Of a stretch of DNA of 62,580 bases, positions 8,173 through 16,575 are shown in pieces (the stretch's first letter is position 1; the number at the start of each line of letters is the position of its first letter). The notes beneath the pieces were generated by a model, which was given only the letters and a program-made list of their open reading frames with translations, was not told the origin of the DNA and did not search any database. A program made the translations under genes and the position numbers. The stretch is from Microscillaceae bacterium (GTDB lineage Bacteria; Bacteroidota; Bacteroidia; Cytophagales; Microscillaceae), in NCBI GenBank assembly GCA_011390205.1, contig JAABSX010000019.1, forward strand, positions 1-62,580, in the 5' to 3' direction.

Positions 8173-10272
8173 ATGAAAAACTACCTCCGACTTATCTGTG
8201 TGTATTTTATATTATTGGCAGGTCTTTGCTGTGAAGCATATGGGCAGCAGCCCTCCCCCCCTGAGGTAAGCTATCTCAATACCTTTGGGCGAGAAGATGG
8301 CAGAATACTCTATTTCCCTTATATCAATCAATACCTTTACTACAAAGATGACGACAAACTTAAAGAAATAGACCGCCTTGCCGCAAAAGAAGATTATGAA
8401 GCAGTTTACAACAATTTGTATGAGTATGTGATGCGATTTGGCTCTCAAAATTTTTACAAAGATAATTACATGATATGGAGGCTTGGAAAGCTTGCCGAAG
8501 AGCTCAAATACCTCAACAAAGCCCGCATGCTTTACCAGCTTGTTCTTAAACATCACCGACACGGTGATGACAAAAAGTACAGACTCTATTATGACTCGCT
8601 TACTCGCAACGACAAAGATTATTTTTTGCCCGTAGAGTATTACTATACCATGAGCAATGCAGGTTTTAATATCGACACACTTCAAATCCCTGAGAGTGTC
8701 TATACGGCTTTGGGAGATTCTGTAAACTCCCAACCATACAATGACTACGGCCCCTCATTGAGTGGCAATGACCTCATTTTGCTATTTACCAGCCAAAGGC
8801 AGCAGCGGCTCAATGGTATGAGATATACCCAAGATGAAGGGCTTTTTTATGCACGTAAAGCAGACAGTACCTTTATCAGGCAGACCCTGCAAGGCTCTAT
8901 CATTGATACTCTCCCTTGGACACAAGCAAAGCCCTTTGTGGGGCTAAACACCAGCAATTACAATGAAGGATCTCCGTGCATTAGCAAAGATGAAAAGACC
9001 ATTTTTTTTTCAAGGTGTGATAGCCCTGATGGTTTTGGTAACTGTGATTTGTATGTCTCACGCCGAAAACCTGATGGCACTTGGACTAAAGGCACCAACC
9101 TCGGCATCAATGTCAATTCTGTAGCTTGGGACTCTCAGCCTGCCCTCTCACATACAGAAGACACGTTGTTTTTTGCTTCTGACCGAATGGGGGGACTAGG
9201 GGCATCGGATATTTATTTTACATACAAATACAGAGACAAGCAGGGCTTTGATTACAAACTGGTAGAATATGAAAACGGATACATAGACACACTCTGGAAC
9301 TGGGCACCTGCCCAAAACATAGGCCCTATCATCAACACACGTCGCAATGAAGTGAGCCCTTTTTACCATCCTAAATACAATGTGCTTTACTTTAGCTCAG
9401 ATGGGCAGTTGATTAATTTTGGGGGATTTGATATTTATAAATCTTACCGTGATGGGCTTACATGGGGAGAACCCAAAAATACAGGACCTATCATCAATTA
9501 CAAAACAGATGAGTATTATTTTACCATTGATTCTAAAGCCCAAAACCTCTACTATGCCAAGGCAATCCCTACTAAAGTATTTGATATGAACAAGCGAGAT
9601 TCTGTCATTGTCAATGTCTTGAACTTGCACACAGCAGCACTGCCCATGGAAGCACAGCCTCAGGCTACCGAAAGGCTCGAAGTAGCGATTACGGATTCTA
9701 TCACAGGAGACCCCTCTAAAGGCTTCATCGCTATCATAGATTTGGACGAGGGGGTCGAAGTCGCTCCCAGATATATCAGAGACAATGGCACAGCAAGGTT
9801 TGACCTTATCCGTGACCGTAACTACTTGATTATCATCACAGGAGATGATTTTCTGAGGATAGAAGAGGAGTTTTTATTTAAGGGAGATACCACCGTGCAG
9901 GTGCACCCTATTAAGTTTGACAAATGGGTTTTTGATGCCATTGAATTTGATGAAGCCAGTGCGAAAATCACCGATAAAATGAAGCCTGACCTCAATAAAC
10001 TGGTAGATTATTTCTTGGCAGACCACCCTAATTTAGGGCTGAGAATCACAGGGCATACCGATAATCAGGGAAGCGATGCAAGCAATCTTCAGCTCTCTCA
10101 AGAGCGTGCTGATGCCATCAGAGAGTATATTTTAGACAGGGGGATGTTTGATGGAGGTAGGGTGATTTCTATAGGCAAGGGCAGCCAAGAGCCCATCATC
10201 CCGAATGCTCAAACCAAAGAAGAAATGCGTAAAAATAGAAGGGTAGAATTTGAGATTTTTAAATTGTATTAG
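8173..10272 (+). CDS. OmpA-family protein with PD40 propeller (PorE-like layout)
   Basis: This is an exported envelope protein of 699 residues. It starts with a signal peptide ending near AYG-QQ. A helical TPR-like region follows (about 55-140), then a beta-propeller with PD40/WD40-like repeats (about 190-480, for example SPCISKDEKTIFFSRC and DTLFFASDRMGGLGASDIY). Next is a small beta-sandwich like the carboxypeptidase regulatory fold (about 505-575). The C-terminal OmpA domain (about 585-699) has the peptidoglycan-binding signature ITGHTDNQGSDASNLQLS followed by ERADAIREYI. This order matches PorE, a type IX secretion component that ties the machine to peptidoglycan, but many Bacteroidota have several proteins of this layout. 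Anchoring to the cell wall is well supported; a role in type IX secretion is inference. Confidence 0.85.
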   Translation: MKNYLRLICVYFILLAGLCCEAYGQQPSPPEVSYLNTFGREDGRILYFPYINQYLYYKDDDKLKEIDRLAAKEDYEAVYNNLYEYVMRFGSQNFYKDNYMIWRLGKLAEELKYLNKARMLYQLVLKHHRHGDDKKYRLYYDSLTRNDKDYFLPVEYYYTMSNAGFNIDTLQIPESVYTALGDSVNSQPYNDYGPSLSGNDLILLFTSQRQQRLNGMRYTQDEGLFYARKADSTFIRQTLQGSIIDTLPWTQAKPFVGLNTSNYNEGSPCISKDEKTIFFSRCDSPDGFGNCDLYVSRRKPDGTWTKGTNLGINVNSVAWDSQPALSHTEDTLFFASDRMGGLGASDIYFTYKYRDKQGFDYKLVEYENGYIDTLWNWAPAQNIGPIINTRRNEVSPFYHPKYNVLYFSSDGQLINFGGFDIYKSYRDGLTWGEPKNTGPIINYKTDEYYFTIDSKAQNLYYAKAIPTKVFDMNKRDSVIVNVLNLHTAALPMEAQPQATERLEVAITDSITGDPSKGFIAIIDLDEGVEVAPRYIRDNGTARFDLIRDRNYLIIITGDDFLRIEEEFLFKGDTTVQVHPIKFDKWVFDAIEFDEASAKITDKMKPDLNKLVDYFLADHPNLGLRITGHTDNQGSDASNLQLSQERADAIREYILDRGMFDGGRVISIGKGSQEPIIPNAQTKEEMRKNRRVEFEIFKLY

Positions 10273-10285
10273 CCCGAGAGTGGTT

Positions 10286-10843
10286 TTAGGGTTTGTTGGG
10301 GTTTTTTGTCCATTCACGCCTGAGCATAGCATACTGATACTCACTGCCCCACTTTCCTTTGAAAAATATATTTTCAATGAAGTATCCTTCTTGCCTGAAT
10401 CCTAAGCTCTCAAGCAGGAGGACGGAGGCTGTATTTTCAGCATCTACGATTTCTTCTACTCTGTGGATTTCTTTTTGAGAAAACAAGAAATCCAATATCC
10501 CGATGATGGCTTCTTTGGCGAACCCTTGCCTTTGAGATAAGTGGCTGACAGTGATTCCAATAGAAGCCACCCTCGTATCTTGATGCAGTTTAATGGCACA
10601 ATCTCCTACTATTTGCTGCTTCTGTACGTTTTCAAGGCCATACTGTACCCACTCTTCTGGCTCACCAAAATGTTTATCTTTTTGTGAATCTATGAATGCA
10701 GCAGCTTGCTCAAGGCTCATCACCTCAAAGCCCTGATATTTTGTAACCTCAGGATTAGAACGATAGACAAAAAAATCTTGTAAATCAGTCATTCGTAGAT
10801 TTCTGATTTTTAGATTTTGGGTCTGGATATTCAAAGTTTCCAT
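10286..10843 (-). CDS. GNAT-family N-acetyltransferase (RimJ/RimL type)
   Basis: This 185-residue protein has the RimJ/RimL arrangement: beta-strand LKIRNLRMTDLQDFF at the N-terminus, the acetyl-CoA loop in SQRQGFAKEAI near 105, and the C-terminal NTASVLLLESLGFRQEGYF motif. It should acetylate an amino group of a protein, antibiotic or small molecule; the acceptor is not readable. It converges on the OmpA gene and lies 27 bp after the STAS-like gene on the same strand, so the two may share a transcript. Confidence 0.88.
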   Translation of the reverse strand: METLNIQTQNLKIRNLRMTDLQDFFVYRSNPEVTKYQGFEVMSLEQAAAFIDSQKDKHFGEPEEWVQYGLENVQKQQIVGDCAIKLHQDTRVASIGITVSHLSQRQGFAKEAIIGILDFLFSQKEIHRVEEIVDAENTASVLLLESLGFRQEGYFIENIFFKGKWGSEYQYAMLRREWTKNPNKP

Positions 10844-10870
10844 ATTTGATGCCTTACAGATTGTTTTATT

Positions 10871-11275
10871 TTAGACAGAGGGCATCATTTCTAGATTATT
10901 TTGTAGCCATTCTATTCCATCTTGGCAATCTGGAAATACTTTGACTTTAAAATTTGCACCTTTTTCACGCATATAGTGCAGCATTTTGGGAAGTTCATGC
11001 CTGTTATTTTGTCTTTTGGACACAATGATGGCGATTCTGATTTGTTTTGAAGATACATTGTGCACTTCCTCTAAAAATTCTTCTTTTAGCCAGACATTGC
11101 CCTCAAAATCAAGTGCTTTGTGCCTTCTGGCATCTATCAGGATGGCGTGTGTGTCACTATTTTGAATCAGTTTGATGGTATCTCTCCATATTTTTTTGGA
11201 GTCATCATAAAACATAATGCCTGTGAGCTTCACAGTAATTAAGTTTAAGTCGGAGGAATGGATTATTTCTTGCAT
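10871..11275 (-). CDS. STAS/SpoIIAA-like domain protein
   Basis: This 134-residue soluble protein lacks a signal peptide. Alternating strands and helices, with the segment THAILIDARRHKALDFEGN and a final FPDCQDGIEWLQNN helix, resemble the SpoIIAA-like/STAS fold found in many Bacteroidota proteins. I see no clear phosphorylatable serine in a D-S motif, so an anti-sigma antagonist role is not shown. It probably shares a transcript with the acetyltransferase 27 bp downstream. The fold assignment is by pattern only. Confidence 0.5.
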   Translation of the reverse strand: MQEIIHSSDLNLITVKLTGIMFYDDSKKIWRDTIKLIQNSDTHAILIDARRHKALDFEGNVWLKEEFLEEVHNVSSKQIRIAIIVSKRQNNRHELPKMLHYMREKGANFKVKVFPDCQDGIEWLQNNLEMMPSV

Positions 11276-11403
11276 AATTTTAATATTTATTTGTACTTTT
11301 TATTACTCTAAATTCTTAATATTGGTTGCAATTATGTTTCCAAAAAATAAAATTCGGGTAATTTTAGGGTCGATTCTACTTGGGAGACCAAACCCTACAC
11401 ATC

Positions 11404-13860
11404 TTAAAACTTCCCTTGCAATGTTACATAAAATCCTCTTCCGTCTGAGGGAATAATGCCCGGACCAGGGTAAGACTCCGCCCTGCGTGTAAAATATTTT
11501 TCATCTAAGAGATTATTGATGCTCCCTTCTAAAGTCAAAAATTTCCAGCGATAACTTACCGACAAATCCACCACTTGATAAGCGAAAATCAAACCCTCAA
11601 TAGCAGAGGCAGTACGGCGAGCATTAGAAGCATCAGAAAAATGCTCTCCTGTGTGGGCAAGTTGTAAAGTACTGCTGAATTGCCTGTATTTTAAGGTATT
11701 ACCTATCTTTAAGGTCAAGGGCGGCACCATTTCCACTTGATTATCTTTGATAGAAGTATCATCTGTATTAATGTAGCGGGCATCAATCAAGGCAAGATTG
11801 GCAAAGATAGACCATTTCCAATCTTCGTTTTTGATTTTGAAAAGCCTCAGTAAATTGACTTCTGCGAAGGATTCTATACCGATATTGCGTGCATCTGACA
11901 CATTGGTACGATAACGAAAATCATTGAATAAAACCGTATCAGTTTGCAATATTTGCCCTATTTTGCCTTCATAAGCCAAGTAAAACAGGGTAAATTCGTA
12001 AGTAAAAAAATCTTCTACACTTCCCCGCACACCCAAATCAGCCGTAAATCCTTTTTCATCTTGAATGTTGGGATTGATGCGAATATTTGGATTATTGATG
12101 CGTAAATCTGTAAAGTTAATGGCTCTATAATTTTGAGAAACATTGCCGTAAAGCTCTATTTTATCATGCAGTTGATAGCTTGCCCCCAAGCCAAGCAATA
12201 CAAAACTTCTTTTTCTATCCAATTTTTCATCAGTTCTATTTTCTACGATGATATTTCCTGCCCCGTCTGTAACGTATCGCTTGTAGTAGCCTTCAGAAAA
12301 AGTTTGGATATTCTCGAAGCGAATACCAGGCGTGAGGCTGAATTTGGGATTGATTTGAAAAATATTTTCAGCAAAAAGGGAGTAGTTTTGATTGGGAAAG
12401 CGATAATCCGAATCTTCCAAATCATCAGGATTGAGGTAATTAAAATTAGCATCTGAGCCGTCCGTACCAAAGCCTTGCTTAGCAGTAGTAGTGCCATTGT
12501 AAATCCTTGAGCCAATCAGAAAGGTATGGTTTTGCTTACCGATTTTGTATCGGTGCAAAAGGCGGATTTCATTGCCAAAGTTTTTAAATTCGCCATCTAT
12601 CAAAGTACGATTTTTGCCCTCGTCTGCCTCGATTGTTTTGTCCAAAATTCCAACAGACTGACGACGGGCAATTAAGCCGAAGTTTCGGACATTTAATTGG
12701 GTTTGGTGATTGAATTTGTAAGTGAAATTCAATGCCAATAAATTCCAATCTACCCGAAACCAATTTCTTTCTCGGAAAGGTTGGCGAGGATTGTCTTGGA
12801 ACAATCTATCTGTTAGCCCTCCTGGTTGCTTTGTCAGATAATTCATTTTGGTGATATCCAGATTGACCGAAAGTTTCTCTGAAAAATCGTAAGTCAAAGA
12901 CGTAAAAGCATTGTGGTAATCAAATTCGGAATTAGGACGATAGCCATTACCTGTGCGGTAAATGTAGTAAGTATAATAATTCAATTTGCCTACCTGCCCA
13001 CCCAAGCTATTGAATGTCCCCAAAAAGCCCCAGCTGCCCACTGATTGTCGTGAAGTCAATTCAATTTTTTTATCTCTTGGCCCTTGTTTAAATCTAAAAT
13101 TGAGCATTCCTCCAAACTGAGTTCCGTATTGAAGGGAAGCCGCCCCACGGATAATCTCTATGCGTTCTAAGGCTTCTACAGGCGGCGTGTAATATGCTTC
13201 AGGATACCCCAAGGCATCTGCCGAAATATCGTAGCCGTTTTGGCGAGTATTAAAATTAGAAGTACGGTCAGGACTTAGCCCACGCCCACCGATACCCAAC
13301 TGCAAGCCTACTTGGTCGCTTTCCCAGATGTTTAAGCCAGTAATGCGGGCATATACTTGTCGTGGATTGTTGGTGGCAAGATTGGCATTAATATCCTGTA
13401 AAACAATGACTTCTGTTTTTTTTCCTTCATAAATTCCAAAATTATCTACAGAATTTAAGCGAGTAATGCCAAATGTTTTTTCTCTTTCGGCTTGGATGGT
13501 GATGATTTCTAATTCGTTAGAAAAATCTTCTAAAATTAAATTGACTGAATAATTTGCTGTATTTAAAGTGATTTCTTTTTGTAAGGTTTTTTTATCATAG
13601 CTAAAAGCTATCAAGGTGTAATCACCCAAAGGTATATTTTTCAGTGTAAAATTGCCTTTTGTATCTGTTTCTGCTTGGAATCTGGTGTTTTTTAAGCCTA
13701 CATAGGCAAATTCTATGTTTTGATTGTCTATGTTTTGTATGTTTCCTGTGATTGTGCAAGTTTTATCCTGTGCCAATGCTCCCAAGTAGGGGCAAAAAAC
13801 GATTATCCAAAAACAAATCATCTTTTGTATAAAATACCTTATTTTAATCTTCATCTTCAT
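11404..13860 (-). CDS. TonB-dependent outer-membrane receptor, probably for a ferric chelate
   Basis: This 818-residue outer-membrane receptor should take up a metal chelate with energy from TonB. After a signal peptide ending near ALA-QD comes a CarboxypepD_reg-like domain (about 33-115), then the plug with QVYARITGLNIWESDQ and GIGGRGLSPDRTSNFN, and RIEIIRGAASLQYGTQFGG, then a 22-strand-type barrel ending in GRGFYVTLQGKF with the terminal phenylalanine needed for barrel insertion. The plug resembles FecA-type receptors. The ATG overlaps the end of the HTTM gene by 17 bases, so translation is probably coupled. Together with the imelysin-like and DUF4856 genes this points to iron or another metal; the exact ligand is not known. 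Confidence 0.9.
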   Translation of the reverse strand: MKMKIKIRYFIQKMICFWIIVFCPYLGALAQDKTCTITGNIQNIDNQNIEFAYVGLKNTRFQAETDTKGNFTLKNIPLGDYTLIAFSYDKKTLQKEITLNTANYSVNLILEDFSNELEIITIQAEREKTFGITRLNSVDNFGIYEGKKTEVIVLQDINANLATNNPRQVYARITGLNIWESDQVGLQLGIGGRGLSPDRTSNFNTRQNGYDISADALGYPEAYYTPPVEALERIEIIRGAASLQYGTQFGGMLNFRFKQGPRDKKIELTSRQSVGSWGFLGTFNSLGGQVGKLNYYTYYIYRTGNGYRPNSEFDYHNAFTSLTYDFSEKLSVNLDITKMNYLTKQPGGLTDRLFQDNPRQPFRERNWFRVDWNLLALNFTYKFNHQTQLNVRNFGLIARRQSVGILDKTIEADEGKNRTLIDGEFKNFGNEIRLLHRYKIGKQNHTFLIGSRIYNGTTTAKQGFGTDGSDANFNYLNPDDLEDSDYRFPNQNYSLFAENIFQINPKFSLTPGIRFENIQTFSEGYYKRYVTDGAGNIIVENRTDEKLDRKRSFVLLGLGASYQLHDKIELYGNVSQNYRAINFTDLRINNPNIRINPNIQDEKGFTADLGVRGSVEDFFTYEFTLFYLAYEGKIGQILQTDTVLFNDFRYRTNVSDARNIGIESFAEVNLLRLFKIKNEDWKWSIFANLALIDARYINTDDTSIKDNQVEMVPPLTLKIGNTLKYRQFSSTLQLAHTGEHFSDASNARRTASAIEGLIFAYQVVDLSVSYRWKFLTLEGSINNLLDEKYFTRRAESYPGPGIIPSDGRGFYVTLQGKF

Positions 13861-15283
13861 ATCTCAAAATCCAGTCTTTGGGTGTAAAAGTATCTGTTTC
13901 TTTCATCAAATCTATCTGCGGGTCTATGAGCAGCTTGCTAGGTCTGCCATTCAGGGTTACATAAATCTCAGCACGCACTTCGGGTTGATAAACGCCCTTT
14001 GTTTCATAATGCTTTCCTAAAAAATGTGCAAATTGTAAAATCATATCGGGCTGCATTGCCATTTGTTTTTCTTGGTGTGGATTGAGAAATTCTGAGTTAT
14101 CTACCACTCCTTCTCTGCCTGTTTTGGTGTCTTTTATATAAAAAGTAGCCGTGCCTGCTTTTTCCATGAGCATCACCCTCCACGAATGGCGGTAGCCTTC
14201 TTCTGTCCAGAATAAATTTCCTTCATACAACAAATACCGCCATGGGAATAAGACCTGAAAAGCAAAAAAGCAAATGAGAAGCAGCCCCCCAGCCCCCAAA
14301 GGGAGGGTTGGGGTAGGGTCTGCTCCCCCTTCGGGGGTCGGGGGGCTGCTAGGAATCAAAAAAATGACTGTAGCCCCAATCATCACCCATGGAAAAATAC
14401 CAATCTGGAAGAGCAAGCCCGTGAGGCTATGAAAAACAATGACTGTAAAATAAGCAAACCACTTGGTAGGTCGCCAAGCTAAGAAAAATACAATCGTGCA
14501 GTCATACAGCATCCCAAACCAAGAGAATACATAAGGTGTGATTTGCCAAGTAAAGATTTCCCCAATCAAGGGCATAGTGTCATGGGCGGGCAGCCATATT
14601 TTGAGGGGCAAGGCAAGGATGAGCCAGTCATAAGTGATTTTTGCCAAACCTGCATACACATACACAATCGCTATTTGAAATTTGAATATCAGAATCGCCC
14701 AGTGAGGAATGAGCAGTCCTTTCACCCACAGCCCCCTAAGCCCAGCCCCCCAGCCCCCAAAGGGGGAGTCAGACTCCACCCCAACCCTTCCCTCAGGGGA
14801 GGGGGCTGGGGGGCTTGGGTTTGGCACTAAACACAGCAGAAAACAAACCAAACTGACAAAATAATAATGATTGAGGTAGTAGGTCAGGTCAATCAGCTCG
14901 GTGTAGGTGAAGGCCAAAAAGAGTAACACGGCAGAGATTTTATACAGAAATCCTCTAGCAAACATCACCCCTAGAGCAGCCACAATCATCAGATAATGAA
15001 CCACATAAAGCCAAAAAACGGGCAAGGGCTTTACCCATGAAAAGCCCCAGTATTTAAAATGAAACAAGGGCTGGACATAGTGATCTTCTATCCAGCCCAA
15101 TGTCATAAAACGAACAGTACCAAAAATCATCAATGCCCCAAAGATAATCTTGAAGACAATCAGCGGCGTAGCACTCACAGGTTTTTGCAAATCATCCAGA
15201 AGTGAATTTTTATCGTGAAAATACTGGAATAGGCTACTTTGCTTGCTTGTTTTTTGGTGTGCCGTTTTTTCTTTAATCGCCAT
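13844..15283 (-). CDS. HTTM-domain integral membrane protein with two repeat-derived inserts
   Basis: HTTM proteins have a horizontally transferred transmembrane domain related to vitamin K-dependent gamma-carboxylase. This 479-residue protein has many membrane segments (for example VFWLYVVHYLMIVAALGVMF and AVLLFLAFTYTELIDLTYYL) and a soluble C-terminal tail of about 120 residues. Two Pro/Gly-rich inserts, at about residues 155-181 and 312-335, come from GC-rich palindromic repeats and keep the frame open. The ATG at 15283 is chosen over a TTG at 15307; it overlaps the end of the imelysin-like gene by 11 bases. The TonB receptor start overlaps its own stop. Its job in metal uptake is unknown. 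Confidence 0.85.
   Translation of the reverse strand: MAIKEKTAHQKTSKQSSLFQYFHDKNSLLDDLQKPVSATPLIVFKIIFGALMIFGTVRFMTLGWIEDHYVQPLFHFKYWGFSWVKPLPVFWLYVVHYLMIVAALGVMFARGFLYKISAVLLFLAFTYTELIDLTYYLNHYYFVSLVCFLLCLVPNPSPPAPSPEGRVGVESDSPFGGWGAGLRGLWVKGLLIPHWAILIFKFQIAIVYVYAGLAKITYDWLILALPLKIWLPAHDTMPLIGEIFTWQITPYVFSWFGMLYDCTIVFFLAWRPTKWFAYFTVIVFHSLTGLLFQIGIFPWVMIGATVIFLIPSSPPTPEGGADPTPTLPLGAGGLLLICFFAFQVLFPWRYLLYEGNLFWTEEGYRHSWRVMLMEKAGTATFYIKDTKTGREGVVDNSEFLNPHQEKQMAMQPDMILQFAHFLGKHYETKGVYQPEVRAEIYVTLNGRPSKLLIDPQIDLMKETDTFTPKDWILRYEDED
14280..14350 (+). repeat. GC-rich palindromic repeat, copy A, inside the HTTM gene
   Basis: A 71-bp element with perfect 11-bp ends AGCAGCCCCCC and GGGGGGCTGCT. Its core (GGGAGGGTTGGGGTAGGGTC) matches the reverse complement of copy B, so the two copies point in opposite directions. 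Translated in the gene frame it gives SSPPTPEGGADPTPTLPLG. Such short palindromes that invade genes in frame resemble REP- or MITE-type elements. Confidence 0.8.
14741..14819 (-). repeat. GC-rich palindromic repeat, copy B, inside the HTTM gene
   Basis: A 79-bp element bounded by CCCAGCCCCCCAGCCCCC and its near-complement at the other end. It shares the core and flanking C-tracts with copy A in opposite orientation. In the gene frame it is read as NPSPPAPSPEGRVGVESD and so on, placed between two membrane segments of the HTTM protein. Confidence 0.8.
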
Positions 15284-16379
15284 CTCCGCTGCTAAAAGTA
15301 ATCGCAATGCCTAGAATAGAAGACATATCACTTTTAAAAAATCTAGTGTGTTTTTGTAATTCTGTGTGTAGATTATCCAAGGCAGTAAAATTACTACTGA
15401 TTTGAGCAGAGAATCTTGGTGTATTCGGAATATTATCTAGGGTATTTTGTATGACTGTGAGCTGAGCCTCTGTGCTGCTAATCAAGGCATTTCCGCCTTC
15501 TACATTTTCTAAATAATCTCTAAAACCTATGCCATCTGTACCTCCTTTGGCCTTGCCGTACCAGATATTTTGTATAGCAATGAATTGATTTTCAATCATT
15601 TGGAGAGATTTTCCTGAGTAATACGCCTCTACCAGCTGTGGCTCGGTCTGGGTCTGTCCTGGGCGTTTGCCAAGGGGCAAGCCTACTTTAAAGTTTTTGA
15701 GTGCTTCGAAGCTACGCACAAATTCATTGTAAAGCTGTGAAGTGCTGCTGCCTACATCTGTGCCGTCATTGTTGATAAATTCAGTGGTATAGGTATTGTT
15801 CCAAGTGCTTACTACAGCGTCAGTCCTGGTTTTGATATTGCTGATGGCATTTGCTAAAAAGTCTTTCCTATTTTGGGAAGCAAAGGCAGTAAGGATGCTG
15901 GTATTGTCATTTTCTAGGTCAAAAATGAGGTATTCTACTGCCAAAAAGCCACGGGCATCACGGTTAAAGTCATTGAAATTTGCATTGTTGTTGCTGATAG
16001 CATCTTCTATTTTGCTGCCAGATATGGGGAATGTACCGATTTCTTCGATGAGTCCTTTTCTGATTCCTTCTTCACCTGCGGGGCCAAAATTATACGCATT
16101 TGCAAATTGCCAAGACACATAAGCATTTTCCCAAGCAAGCTGCAAGGCAGTCAGATTCTGTACATTGACAGTCTGGGTAAAATTGTCAGAGGCAGCTTTG
16201 AGGGCATTTACTTGGCTTTGCAAGTCCCCAAAAGCAGGTTTGATGAGGTTTTGGGCAAAGTTTTGGAGCATTGCCTGACGGTCAAAACTGTTGCTGGGCT
16301 CGCCTCCTGAGTTGCTACAGGCGGTAGAGAGTCCGAGTAAAATCAATAAGATGTACGGTATCTGGATTATCTTTTTCAT
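15273..16379 (-). CDS. imelysin-like (peptidase M75 family) lipoprotein
   Basis: This 368-residue lipoprotein has a lipobox in GLSTAC near residue 21. The helical body matches imelysin-type proteins, which occur with iron-uptake genes and bind ligand in the periplasm or on the outer membrane (QLAWENAYVSWQFANAYNFG; RGFLAVEYLIFD). In canonical imelysins the latter motif is GxHxxE; here it reads GFLAVE, so the histidine is leucine while the glutamate is kept. That argues against a classical metal-peptidase site. The HTTM gene starts inside its last codons. A palindrome related to the one before the DUF4856 gene lies 42 bases upstream of its ATG. Confidence 0.85.
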   Translation of the reverse strand: MKKIIQIPYILLILLGLSTACSNSGGEPSNSFDRQAMLQNFAQNLIKPAFGDLQSQVNALKAASDNFTQTVNVQNLTALQLAWENAYVSWQFANAYNFGPAGEEGIRKGLIEEIGTFPISGSKIEDAISNNNANFNDFNRDARGFLAVEYLIFDLENDNTSILTAFASQNRKDFLANAISNIKTRTDAVVSTWNNTYTTEFINNDGTDVGSSTSQLYNEFVRSFEALKNFKVGLPLGKRPGQTQTEPQLVEAYYSGKSLQMIENQFIAIQNIWYGKAKGGTDGIGFRDYLENVEGGNALISSTEAQLTVIQNTLDNIPNTPRFSAQISSNFTALDNLHTELQKHTRFFKSDMSSILGIAITFSSGDGD

Positions 16380-16420
16380 AAGATGTGAATCTTTTTGGTG
16401 TAAAATTAATAAGAATTATT

Positions 16421-16445
16421 TTAAATTAGAATTAGTCTAAATAAA
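16421..16445. promoter_or_regulatory. palindromic operator candidate before the imelysin-HTTM-TonB unit
   Basis: A 25-bp imperfect palindrome with core TTAGAATTAGTCTAA; nine of twelve base pairs are symmetrical. Read in the same direction it agrees with the reverse complement of the operator at 17781-17805 at 19 of 25 positions. It lies 42 bases before the imelysin-like gene. A metal-responsive repressor of the Fur or DtxR type is the likely reader, which is inference. Confidence 0.55.
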
Positions 16446-16493
16446 TTTTGTATAAATTTCACGCTGTAGTTTGTTTTGGGGCAGAGGCATTGA

Positions 16494-16545
16494 GAAAGGA
16501 AGGCTTCCCTTGTGCGAAGATACTTGGGAGAGAAGCCTTTCCTTC
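16494..16545. other. strong hairpin between DUF4856 and imelysin-like genes
   Basis: GAAAGGAAGGCTTC at 16494-16507 pairs with GAAGCCTTTCCTTC further on (12 of 14 pairs), with additional CCC/GGG pairing inside. No clean T-run follows on the minus strand. It may stop or attenuate transcription after the DUF4856 gene or protect its 3' end. Confidence 0.5.
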
Positions 16546-16575
16546 TGAGTGTTTTATTGGGTTTTGCGCTTGGGG

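Noticed and set aside
14543-14830. Plus-strand frame across the GC-rich repeat in the HTTM gene
   Set aside because: It lies antisense to a membrane protein with clear helices and owes its Pro/Gly content to the palindrome.
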